From NORP23 sp050302475 (GTDB lineage: Bacteria > Pseudomonadota > Alphaproteobacteria > Rhodobacterales > Rhodobacteraceae): a stretch of DNA of 64,000 nucleotides. Of the stretch, positions 17,421 to 24,947 are shown piece after piece. A program made the translations under genes and the position numbers. Below the pieces are notes generated by a model that saw only the letters and a list, made by a program, of their open reading frames with translations, was not told where the DNA came from and searched no databases. Within the stretch, counting starts at the first letter, position 1. Each line of letters opens with the position of its first letter. The stretch covers positions 186,001 to 250,000 of the forward strand of contig JBNLBF010000002.1 in assembly GCA_050302475.1 (NCBI GenBank), in the 5' to 3' direction.

Positions 17421-18755
17421 TTACCAGATAAATGACACTTTCAGACCACCAAGTTCTGATTTTTCCAAGGTTAGATCGGCACCATATTCACGCGCCATAT
17501 CGGCACATATCGCCAGCCCTAATCCGGTTCCCTGGACATTTTCATCCAACCTGCCGCCCCGTGACAAAATTGTTTCAATCATATCTTCCGGCACACCCGG
17601 TCCATCATCTTCGACCGTAATGTGTTGCGTTTCATTTCCGGCAGTACCCCCGCTAATCACCACCACGGATTTCGCCCATTTTCGGGCATTGTCCAACATA
17701 TTACCCATCAGTTCTGACAGGTCATGCTCGTCAAAAGGCGCATCGAGCGTTTCCGGGATATCCACCTGCCAATCGAGCGGTTCATCCCGCGGGAGTTTCG
17801 CAATCATATCTGCCATGCGCTGGATAACCGGCTTGGCTCGTGTCCTTAACCCGGCCGGAACCTGAAGCCGCGATCGCGCCAATTCGCGCTCAACATATTG
17901 ATTCATGGAATTCACCTGCTGCGTAATATCGTCAGCAATCTTTGGTTGACCGGCTTTTTCAATATCCTTGGCAAGCGCCAACATGATTGTCAGGGGAGTC
18001 TTGAGCCCGTGAGCGAGGTCACTTGCGCGCGAACGCGCAGTTTCCAACGATGTCTCGTGCAATTCCAGCAACTCGTTCACTTCGTCAGCCAGCGGCATAA
18101 CCTCGGCAGGAAACTCTCCGGTTAGACGTTTAGCATGTCCGCCCCGGATGGCATTGATTTTCTCTCGAATAGCTTCCAGAGGCGATAGGCCAAGTCGTAC
18201 CTGAATCCATGACGCCAAAATCAGGAATACAAACATCAGCGCCAGCCATTGTGTGAGGGTATAGCGGAACCGGTTAAGGGCCAGATATACCTCCTCCTCA
18301 CTGACAGCCACGGTTAAGTCCAGCACCCTCGGGTCAACAGGATCCCCAAGCAGAATCTCACGTCCGACGATAAGGAGGGGTTCATCCGGATTATTATAAT
18401 CGCGATCCCGCACGAGAACACCAGGTTCTGCTGGCGCAGTGATGGCGATTGGCTCTCCCCATAAAGAGCGAGAAAAGACGCTGTCCCCGTCTTGTTCGAT
18501 CACCTGCCAATACAAACCGCTAAAAGGTAGGCGGAATCTCGGGTCCGGCAGCTCCCCAACGACAATGGAGTCGTTTTCGCCCAGTGCAAGATTAGCGGTC
18601 AGCTGGTTCAACTGGTTTTCCAGCTCTCGATACAGACGCTCTTCGAAATATTGGTGGAACAAACCGGATAACATAAATCCAGCGGCAACAAGAGAGATTG
18701 AAATGGACGCACAGGCCAGCAGGATTAACCGCAGTCCCAGCGAGCCTGACTTCAT
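17421..18755 (-). CDS. Membrane sensor histidine kinase, PhoQ-like
   Basis: A 444-residue inner-membrane kinase. TM1 spans about residues 8-30, a periplasmic sensor region about 33-166 contains acidic patches (DRDYNNPDEP), and TM2 spans about 168-186, followed by a HAMP-like linker. The phospho-acceptor His249 is in DLAHGLKTPL, N-box GNMLDNARKWA at 351-361, and G1-box VEDDGPGVP at 381-389. Its start overlaps the response-regulator stop by four bases, so it is the kinase partner. H-box and architecture resemble PhoQ-type sensors. A PepSY protein in the same operon could act on the sensor domain. Confidence 0.93.
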   Translation of the reverse strand: MKSGSLGLRLILLACASISISLVAAGFMLSGLFHQYFEERLYRELENQLNQLTANLALGENDSIVVGELPDPRFRLPFSGLYWQVIEQDGDSVFSRSLWGEPIAITAPAEPGVLVRDRDYNNPDEPLLIVGREILLGDPVDPRVLDLTVAVSEEEVYLALNRFRYTLTQWLALMFVFLILASWIQVRLGLSPLEAIREKINAIRGGHAKRLTGEFPAEVMPLADEVNELLELHETSLETARSRASDLAHGLKTPLTIMLALAKDIEKAGQPKIADDITQQVNSMNQYVERELARSRLQVPAGLRTRAKPVIQRMADMIAKLPRDEPLDWQVDIPETLDAPFDEHDLSELMGNMLDNARKWAKSVVVISGGTAGNETQHITVEDDGPGVPEDMIETILSRGGRLDENVQGTGLGLAICADMAREYGADLTLEKSELGGLKVSFIW

Positions 18756-19426
18756 CCTTCTGCCTCGGCATCTTGTTCAATGACATACCCGAACCCCCGG
18801 CGGGTCGTGATAATGTTCGCTTTGAGCTTGCGCCGCAACCGTCCCAACAGAACCTCAACGGCGTTGCTGTCCGGTTCCTGATCCTGGAAATAAATATTCG
18901 ATGCCAATTCTTCTTGCGAAATGACCTTCCCACGGTGATGCAACAGATAACTCAGCGCGCGATATTCCAAGGGGGTCACTTTGATCGGGCTGGAATCCAC
19001 GCTGACCCGCATCTGTTTTGTGTCGAGAACCAGCGGCCCAGCCGTTAACAGTGTTTTCTTTTCCGCTCCGTCGCGACGCAGAAGGGCCCGCAAACGTGCG
19101 ATTAGCTCCTCCATATGGAATGGCTTTACCAGATAATCATCTGCCCCTGCATCAATACCATCCACACGTTCCATCCAGCTGCCCTTCGCGGTCAGCAGGA
19201 TCACCGGCATGTTGATACCTTCGGACCGCCAGTTTCGCAGGACACTCAAACCGTCCAGCTTTGGCAATCCGATATCCAGAATAGCTGCGGAATAATCCTC
19301 CGTGCTGCCTTTGAACCAGGCGTCTTCCCCGTCCGGAGAATGTTCGGGAACAAATCCCATCTGGGCGAGGGTTTCGCTCAGAGATTTGGCGATTTTCTCT
19401 TCGTCCTCGACGATCAGGATGCGCAT
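18752..19426 (-). CDS. OmpR/PhoP-type response regulator
   Basis: A 224-residue two-domain regulator: a receiver with phospho-acceptor Asp51 (AAILDIGLPKLDGLSVL), conserved Thr in ILLTAKG and Lys101 in YLVKPF, then a winged-helix DNA-binding domain ending LRRKLKANIITTRRGFGYV. OmpR-family regulators bind tandem direct repeats about 11 bases apart; such a repeat lies upstream of the first gene of this operon (21842-21859). The start shares one base with the stop of the PepSY gene. Confidence 0.95.
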   Translation of the reverse strand: MRILIVEDEEKIAKSLSETLAQMGFVPEHSPDGEDAWFKGSTEDYSAAILDIGLPKLDGLSVLRNWRSEGINMPVILLTAKGSWMERVDGIDAGADDYLVKPFHMEELIARLRALLRRDGAEKKTLLTAGPLVLDTKQMRVSVDSSPIKVTPLEYRALSYLLHHRGKVISQEELASNIYFQDQEPDSNAVEVLLGRLRRKLKANIITTRRGFGYVIEQDAEAEG

Positions 19427-19983
19427 TAACAGCCTACGATGGTTTCAATCCGACCGGTGGATGCAGAAACCAATATGGTCTCCAACCTTCCGGAGGCTGA
19501 AATAGCACGGAATTGATATCGCGCACCAGCACCAGTTCCTGTGAACTCTATCCCCACCAGTTGACCCTGATATTGCCGTGCAATGTCCGGCCATATTGAA
19601 TCGAGCGGTTTGGCATACCCTTGATTGACCGCGGCTTGCGCTGCCTCGTAATCGCGCCGCGAGATGGTGAATTGCCCATTGTTGTTGGTGGGTCGATTCC
19701 GGCAGGTAGCGGTTTCAACGCCGCTGGGTGTGCTGGGGAGACCTGTTCCATCTGCTGTTGCGCTTGACGGCCCAGTCGGTGCAGTGGGTTCGCTTACAGC
19801 GCTGGGTGCAGTCGGTTCTGACGGGGCTGTAGGTTCTGACGGTTCCGAGGTATTGGAAGGTTTACCCTTTGCCTGCGCCATACTTAGCGTTGTCAGCGAC
19901 GGTGTCACGTAAGCTGCAGCAACACCTAGACCCAGACGTCGAAGCGCCTGGCGCCGTGATATGATATCTTTGTTGTCAGCCAT
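19426..19983 (-). CDS. Tat-exported Ser/Glu/Pro-repeat protein with C-terminal PepSY-like domain
   Basis: A 185-residue protein in three parts. Residues 1-38 are a twin-arginine signal (ISRRQALRRLGL ... LTTLSMAQA). Residues 44-90 are low-complexity SEPTAP repeats. Residues 105-183 look like a PepSY domain (FTISRRDYEAAQAAVNQG ... RLETILVSASTGRIETIV), a module that often modulates periplasmic enzymes or sensor kinases. Cys94 and the final Cys185 could form a disulfide. Its leader closely matches that of the 21408-21752 gene, on the other side of the kinase gene. It shares one base with each neighbour (stop/start overlaps), so it is in the core of the operon. Function is inferred. Confidence 0.8.
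   Translation of the reverse strand: MADNKDIISRRQALRRLGLGVAAAYVTPSLTTLSMAQAKGKPSNTSEPSEPTAPSEPTAPSAVSEPTAPTGPSSATADGTGLPSTPSGVETATCRNRPTNNNGQFTISRRDYEAAQAAVNQGYAKPLDSIWPDIARQYQGQLVGIEFTGTGAGARYQFRAISASGRLETILVSASTGRIETIVGC
19774..19848 (-). repeat. Tandem SEP/TAP codon repeats in PepSY-protein gene
   Basis: Encodes residues 46-70: SEP units alternate with TAPS units. A similar repeat is in the sister gene at 21507-21611. Such tracts are prone to copy-number change. Confidence 0.75.
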
Positions 19984-21254
19984 CAGACACGCGCCTCCGC
20001 AAATCTGGGGGCAGCGTCCGGCATTGCAGTACCCGCGGCAGAAATGATGAGCCCGTTTCCGGAGAAGCTTTTCAGAACACCGGCGACGTCAGTCTCAATT
20101 TGTTCGCGGGGCTGATCGGGAAATGCGGCACAGACCAGTTCGACCGCTTCATCCAGCGATGTCGGTTCTTCCAGCAGCGTCCAGATTGCGGTTGCCAGAT
20201 CATTCAGCAAGTGAATCGCCTTGCCATCCGCGCCGGACAAAAACCTTTTTCCATTTGCCTCAGCGACAAGTACACCATCGCGTTGGATAAGCTGACCGCT
20301 GCGAATGTCGACAAGAACCCGGGGAGTAACCTGGTCATGCACAAGGTTAAACATATCCGCACCAGGCGCATCTTCGACCTTCGGAAGCGGTTTCACCCAT
20401 TCCGAGAAACACTCTTCCAGCAACGCAATTGCATCTTCGATATTTTGATATCTCAATCGATAGATCGGTAATTCGGACGTTGCGAAATCAAACAGTTTCA
20501 AAATACCCTGTGCATTGATCGCACGCGAGAAATTCTGCGTAATTAATGCCTGCAAAGCCTCGGCTTTGGGCATCGGAGTGATATCCGGGCTAACGGTTTC
20601 GTCCCGCTCCAAATAGACAAGCGCACCCAGGGGCGCTGCCGTGCCAAAAGCCGCGATTTCATCTGCTTTTGGCGTAACATACCGATATTGACGGTTGGCA
20701 ATATAAGAACGGTTATTCACATAAAGATTGGCGCGATCCCCGAAACTATCCGGCAGCGGCATCCGAAGCCGCGGGGAAATTCCGTTGGAAAGACCCTGAA
20801 GCGTTTGATCACCGGAGAGGGCAACCGGCAGGAAGTCGTCGGTGAAAATGCGATAACCTGCGGCGGCTAAACCGACAGTCAGCGTGCTTTTCCCCGCGCG
20901 ACGTGTCGCGGGCATCACCACAAGGCGACCGTTAATTTCGACGGCAGCGCCATGCAGGCACAACAGTTCTGGCTGATCGCGCAAGCGCGCCCAGGCGATT
21001 TCAACGATCAAGGCACAGATGGCATTCAAAGGGTCGGCCCACTGCGTCGGGCGATCCATATACTCTGACGTCATCACATAGAGATCATCACGAAATATCA
21101 CAGACACAAAGGGCGCTGTTTCAGCACTATCTTCGATTTTGTAGGGCCATTTGGGAAACACAAAATCCAACGCTTCAACAAACCTATCATCAACTGACAG
21201 CGCGACAGGTCGCGTTATCTGTTCCAGTTGAAGATATTTTGGTTCAAGCGTCAT
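19983..21254 (-). CDS. HPr-kinase-like protein fused to a PqqD-type domain
   Basis: A 423-residue cytoplasmic protein. Residues about 97-290 resemble HPr-kinase-like ATPases: HGAAVEINGRLVVMPATRRA leads to the P-loop GKST (121-124), and YRIFTDDFLPV supplies the paired acidic residues that coordinate metal and activate serine in that fold. Residues about 325-405 (RDGVLVAEANGKRFL ... ATAIWTLLEE ... LKSFSGNGLI) look like PqqD, the small domain that binds leader peptides in RiPP pathways. HPr-kinase homologues are known to phosphorylate serine in lasso-peptide precursors. There is no HPr gene in the window. The flanking Ser-rich Tat proteins are the obvious candidate substrates; that link is inferred. 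Its stop shares a base with the next start. Confidence 0.82.
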   Translation of the reverse strand: MTLEPKYLQLEQITRPVALSVDDRFVEALDFVFPKWPYKIEDSAETAPFVSVIFRDDLYVMTSEYMDRPTQWADPLNAICALIVEIAWARLRDQPELLCLHGAAVEINGRLVVMPATRRAGKSTLTVGLAAAGYRIFTDDFLPVALSGDQTLQGLSNGISPRLRMPLPDSFGDRANLYVNNRSYIANRQYRYVTPKADEIAAFGTAAPLGALVYLERDETVSPDITPMPKAEALQALITQNFSRAINAQGILKLFDFATSELPIYRLRYQNIEDAIALLEECFSEWVKPLPKVEDAPGADMFNLVHDQVTPRVLVDIRSGQLIQRDGVLVAEANGKRFLSGADGKAIHLLNDLATAIWTLLEEPTSLDEAVELVCAAFPDQPREQIETDVAGVLKSFSGNGLIISAAGTAMPDAAPRFAEARV

Positions 21255-21281
21255 CTCTTTTCCATACCACTAATATACCTA

Positions 21282-21324
21282 TGGCGGCACCCGGTAAATG
21301 TTCGACAATTACCAGATGCCGCCA
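21282..21324 (-). other. Intergenic hairpin between SEP-protein gene and kinase gene
   Basis: TGGCGGCA / TGCCGCCA (8 bp, perfect) enclose GGTAA / TTACC with a symmetric 3x3 internal loop. It is upstream of the kinase start and could act as a partial terminator or RNA-processing element that sets the ratio of the first gene to the rest. Confidence 0.55.
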
Positions 21325-21332
21325 GTGTATTT

Positions 21333-21377
21333 GCAGGTGCCGCCTAGAGTGTTGGTGGGGTGCATGGCAGCACCTGC
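21333..21377 (-). other. Second intergenic hairpin after SEP-protein gene
   Basis: GCAGGTGC and GCACCTGC (8 bp, perfect) with a 29-base loop, immediately downstream of the small gene. Together with 21282-21324 it fills most of the only real gap in the operon. Confidence 0.45.
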
Positions 21378-21407
21378 GAGGGTTGATTAACAACGTGCTG
21401 CTTGGGA

Positions 21408-21752
21408 CTAGACTAAACCGTTGTCAATCAAACACTGTTCGTATGTTGCATCGCCTGGCTTTGCGGGTCCGCACACTTCTTCGGCGCCACTGGGCGACGT
21501 TACTGCGGATGCTGTGCTGGCGGCCGACGGCTCTGATGCTGCCGAAGGTTCACTTGCTGCCGATGGTTCACTGGGCTCCGACGCTGCGGAAGGCTTTGAT
21601 GCTGCGCTCGGAGAAGAGGAACCAGATCCCGCTTGCGCCATCGACAGGGTAGTTAGGGCCGGTACTGTGTACGCTGTTGCCGCAAACAGGCCGAGACGGC
21701 CGAGAGCTTTGCGACGGGATACAATGGTTTTATCGTCCATTTCATTTGCCAT
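21408..21752 (-). CDS. Small Tat-exported Ser/Glu/Pro-repeat protein
   Basis: A 114-residue protein, first gene of the operon. Residues 1-41 form a twin-arginine signal (VSRRKALGRLGL ... LTTLSMAQA). Residues 43-89 are Ser/Ala/Glu/Pro repeats (SAASEPSEPSAASEPSAASEP). The tail contains Cys94 and Cys107, possibly a disulfide-closed 14-residue segment. I chose ATG 21752 because AAGGA lies 8 bases upstream. From the SRR motif to AQA the leader matches the PepSY protein leader at most positions. With a PqqD-bearing kinase next door, this is a candidate substrate of that kinase. No family known to me. Confidence 0.78.
   Translation of the reverse strand: MANEMDDKTIVSRRKALGRLGLFAATAYTVPALTTLSMAQAGSGSSSPSAASKPSAASEPSEPSAASEPSAASEPSAASTASAVTSPSGAEEVCGPAKPGDATYEQCLIDNGLV
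21507..21611 (-). repeat. Tandem SAASEP repeats in small Tat-protein gene
   Basis: Encodes residues 48-82, repeating SAASEPS with an inserted SEPS. Ser is about half of the residues here. The parallel repeat is at 19774-19848. Confidence 0.75.
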
Positions 21753-21776
21753 TTTTTCATTCCTTATTGTGATCAA

Positions 21777-22171
21777 GAATCACAGTTTCACGTCCCAGAA
21801 TCAGAAATACAGAATCATGCTGTTCAATTTCCTTACGAAGGATGTCAGCGAAATGTCAGGAAGTTTTAACCGTTTGTTTGCCGGCCGTATTAGCACCTAC
21901 AAAGGCAGGACTTGCGTCGTATCCGGTGTCACGAGATCATGCGGTGTCGTCTGCAATATTCTTATACAAGATCACATAATCCCATCAGAACTGGTCGCGA
22001 TACCTTTTGGCAAACGTCAATCCAGCCCCAACTTTGCGTCGCTATACGGGCACGCCTGCTGCAGGAAAACATCTGACAGTCATGTTCTTGATTTCATAAG
22101 ACGGTCAGATCGACCGCACCGTCCGAGGTGATATCGGAAGAATTAGTGCTGATATCAGGATATCGATAAAG
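21777..22171. other. Intergenic stretch upstream of the Tat/kinase operon
   Basis: About 395 bases between the operon start and the 3' end of the ABC transporter. It contains the direct repeat at 21842-21859 and presumably the operon promoter. A weak GACGGT / ACCGTC inverted repeat near 22100-22125 could end the transporter transcript. No coding region supported. Confidence 0.5.
21842..21859 (-). promoter_or_regulatory. 11-bp-spaced direct repeat, candidate OmpR-family binding site
   Basis: Two exact ATGTCAG heptamers separated by CGAA (repeat period 11), about 90 bases upstream of the small Tat gene start. Read on the gene strand it is CTGACAT-N4-CTGACAT, the geometry bound by OmpR/PhoB-family dimers. 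The operon encodes such a regulator, so autoregulation is likely; PhoB is an alternative because the sequence is close to a Pho box. Confidence 0.5.
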
Positions 22172-23080
22172 CTACGCGACCCGCGCCATTCGTCCATCAT
22201 CAAGCTCCCGCAAGGGGGTGTTTGCATATTGACGAGTGGCTTCCAGTGCCTCAAGCAAATCATTATCGACCTGAAGGGCGTCCTTTCCGATATCCTCTAC
22301 CGACAAGACCGACGACTTCAGAAGCTGGGAATACGGATGTTGGGGATCATCCAGGATCAGGCGGGCTGGTCCCATCTCAACAACATTTCCCTGCTGCATG
22401 ATCATAATCCGGTCGGAAATGTAATATGCGGTCGCGAGGTCATGGGTAATATAGATGACGTTCACCCGCTCCTCGTCGCAAAGCTGTCTCAGGAGATTGA
22501 CAATCGACATTCGCAAAGATGCGTCGACCATCGATACCGGCTCGTCCGCAATGATCAGCCTCGGCTTGCAAATCAAGGCACGCGCGATAGCGACACGTTG
22601 CAATTGTCCACCTGACAACTCGTGCGGATATCTGCCTTTAATTTCTGCCAGCGATAGTCCCACCTTGACCAGCGCTTCGTCCATCACGTCATCTACTTCA
22701 CTTTGGCTCGCCTTCAAAAGGCTCTTCGCCGTTGAGGCAAGGTATGTGTCAACACGCGTCAGAGGGTTAAAGGCTTCGAACGGGTTCTGGAAAACCGGTT
22801 GAACCTTGACCATCAGCTCATTTCTGACCTTTGATGACGTTTTTTGATCGACAAAAGTGCCGTCAATTTCGATGCTACCCTCGGATGGCCGCTCCAAACC
22901 CAAAATCATTCTGGCAAGCGTCGTCTTTCCCGAGCCGCTTTCGCCAATAATCGTATAAATTTCCGGATTCTCGGCATCAAGGACAAAACTCACATCATTC
23001 ACCGCAAGGGTTTCATGACCCCCCAGAACTCCACCCGATTGGAAGCGCTTGGTCACATTGTTGACCGTCAAAAAGCTCAT
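22172..23080 (-). CDS. Peptide/oligosaccharide ABC transporter ATP-binding protein (DppF/OppF-type)
   Basis: A 302-residue ABC ATPase energising the importer. Walker A is IIGESGSGKTTLAR, the signature LSGGQLQRVAIARAL, Walker B LIIADEPVSMVD and switch His in YITHDLATAYY. It is last in the operon; its start overlaps the stop of the other ATPase by four bases. The arabinofuranosidase gene upstream points to arabino-oligosaccharides rather than peptides as cargo (inference). Confidence 0.93.
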   Translation of the reverse strand: MSFLTVNNVTKRFQSGGVLGGHETLAVNDVSFVLDAENPEIYTIIGESGSGKTTLARMILGLERPSEGSIEIDGTFVDQKTSSKVRNELMVKVQPVFQNPFEAFNPLTRVDTYLASTAKSLLKASQSEVDDVMDEALVKVGLSLAEIKGRYPHELSGGQLQRVAIARALICKPRLIIADEPVSMVDASLRMSIVNLLRQLCDEERVNVIYITHDLATAYYISDRIMIMQQGNVVEMGPARLILDDPQHPYSQLLKSSVLSVEDIGKDALQVDNDLLEALEATRQYANTPLRELDDGRMARVA

Positions 23081-24090
23081 GCCGATACCTCTTCATTCAC
23101 AAGTGGAACGACTTTGTCTGCGTGGAAACACGCGGATCGATGGTCAGTTCCCCGGCCCTCCATTTGAGGCACTGCCGATTTGCATTGATCGGTTGCCAGC
23201 GGACAACGCGGGTGGAATCGGCACCCCGAAGGTGGATCGGCAAGCGAGGGTGGTCGCCCGGACAGGCTGGGACGGCGAGTCTTGTCCCCGATGCGGGGCA
23301 GGCTGGCCACCAGATGCGCCGTGTATGGATGTTTGGGTGCGGTGAAGAGGGACTTTGTCGGCCCCTCTTCCACCAAGCGTCCCGCATAGATGATCCCAAC
23401 CCGGTCAGCCATGTTGGCATGAACGGACATATCGTGGGTCACGAACATAACTGACGCAGCCATCTCTTTCTGCAATTCCCGCATCATGGACAACACGTCT
23501 TTCTGAACCACCACATCAAGCGCCGTTGTCGGTTCGTCCGCGATGATAAATTGCGGGCGGCAAACAGTCGCGAGGGCAATCGTAACGCGCTGACGCATAC
23601 CGCCGGAAAGCTCGTGCGGATATGACCCAAGCACTGATTGCGGCAGTCTCAACCGCTCCAGATGTTGTGCTACCGCTTGATCATATGCTGATTTTTCCAG
23701 ACCCAGCGGTCTAAAAGCGAAATCATGAAAGATCTTCCCGATTTTCCGAACCGGGTTTAGAACAGACATGGAGCCCTGCATGATGTAGGAAAGATGCGAC
23801 CATCGCATAGCTTCCACTTCCGAAGGTTTTGCCCGATAGGGATCAATCGTCAAACCCCGGAAGTTAAACGTTACTTCGCCATCAACGACCCGCAACGGCG
23901 GACGAATGGCCGCGGCCAGTACTTTAATGAGAGAAGTCTTGCCGGAGGAACTCTCTCCGGCGATCCCGTACACTTCGTTTTCTTTGACAGACAGCGTGAT
24001 GTCGTCAACCGCGCGGATATCTCGATCGAGCCCGTAAGCACTAATCTGATAATATGCTTTCAGATTTTTTACCGTAAGAACGTCGGTCAT
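23077..24090 (-). CDS. Peptide/oligosaccharide ABC transporter ATP-binding protein (DppD/OppD-type)
   Basis: A 337-residue ABC ATPase pairing with the previous one. Walker A is AGESSSGKTSLIK, signature LSGGMRQRVTIALA, Walker B IIADEPTTALD, switch FVTHDMSVHANMA. The C-terminal extension SGCRFHPRCPLATDQC is the oligopeptide/dipeptide-type (oligo_HPY) tail that binds an Fe-S cluster in some members. Overlaps both neighbours by four bases. Confidence 0.94.
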   Translation of the reverse strand: MTDVLTVKNLKAYYQISAYGLDRDIRAVDDITLSVKENEVYGIAGESSSGKTSLIKVLAAAIRPPLRVVDGEVTFNFRGLTIDPYRAKPSEVEAMRWSHLSYIMQGSMSVLNPVRKIGKIFHDFAFRPLGLEKSAYDQAVAQHLERLRLPQSVLGSYPHELSGGMRQRVTIALATVCRPQFIIADEPTTALDVVVQKDVLSMMRELQKEMAASVMFVTHDMSVHANMADRVGIIYAGRLVEEGPTKSLFTAPKHPYTAHLVASLPRIGDKTRRPSLSGRPPSLADPPSGCRFHPRCPLATDQCKSAVPQMEGRGTDHRSACFHADKVVPLVNEEVSA

Positions 24091-24947
24091 GCGGAACCTC
24101 CCATGCGGCGCAGTCTGGAACGCGGATCGATGTATTCATTGAGAGAGACTGCGAGCAAGAAGAGGCCAATGAAAGTAATCGCGATAAAGATCACAGGGAT
24201 AGCAATCCACCACCAAACCCCAGCGACGAGTGCTGAATGGTTTTGTGCCCAGTAGAGCACTGTGCCGAAGGTCGGCATGTCGATATTCGCGAAACCGAGG
24301 ACAGCCAGTGTCACCTCGATCCCGACGGACCAAAGCATATTGGCCAGTGCCGTCGAGAAAAGGACTGGCATGATATAAGGTAGATGTTCCTTCAACATGA
24401 TCCGCGTCGGTGACATGCCGGAAAACACCGCATGGCGCGTGAATTCGCGGTGCTTCAACCCCAACATGATGGAACGGATCAGGCGGGCATCAAACGCCCA
24501 GCCCAGAAACGCGATCAGGATGGCGAGGTTTACTGCATTCAGATCATCGCGCAGCACGAAGTAGAACAGGACAAGGATCGGAAAGACCGGGATCGACACG
24601 AAGATGTCATTGATGAACATCAGGATACGATCGACCCAACCGCCAAGATACCCTGACGCCAGACCAACCGTGATGGAAATCACGCGGCTCATCAATGCCA
24701 CGACCACACCGAAGGTCAGCGAGTTGCGCACGGCAACCGTCATCTGCCAGAACAGATCCTGCCCGCGCGAGTTGGTGCCGAACCAGTATTCAGCCGATGG
24801 CGGCTGATCCGGGAAAACAACATAGAGCAACGTCGGATCGGCGGGCGCAAAGAAAGACAGGCAGCCGAAGATCACGACGCAGAATACAAGGATGAACCCG
24901 ATCAGGAATTCGCGGTTGTAACGGAGAAGGCTGAAAAAGACGGTCAT
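24087..24947 (-). CDS. ABC transporter permease (DppC-type)
   Basis: A 286-residue inner-membrane permease with about six helices. The N-terminal segment EYWFGTNSRGQDLFWQMTVAVRNSL is the typical DppC/OppC lead-in; the coupling loop GMSPTRIMLKEHLPYIMP carries the EAA motif contacting the ATPases. It overlaps the DppD-type gene and the DppB-type gene by four bases each. Confidence 0.93.
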   Translation of the reverse strand: MTVFFSLLRYNREFLIGFILVFCVVIFGCLSFFAPADPTLLYVVFPDQPPSAEYWFGTNSRGQDLFWQMTVAVRNSLTFGVVVALMSRVISITVGLASGYLGGWVDRILMFINDIFVSIPVFPILVLFYFVLRDDLNAVNLAILIAFLGWAFDARLIRSIMLGLKHREFTRHAVFSGMSPTRIMLKEHLPYIMPVLFSTALANMLWSVGIEVTLAVLGFANIDMPTFGTVLYWAQNHSALVAGVWWWIAIPVIFIAITFIGLFLLAVSLNEYIDPRSRLRRMGGSA

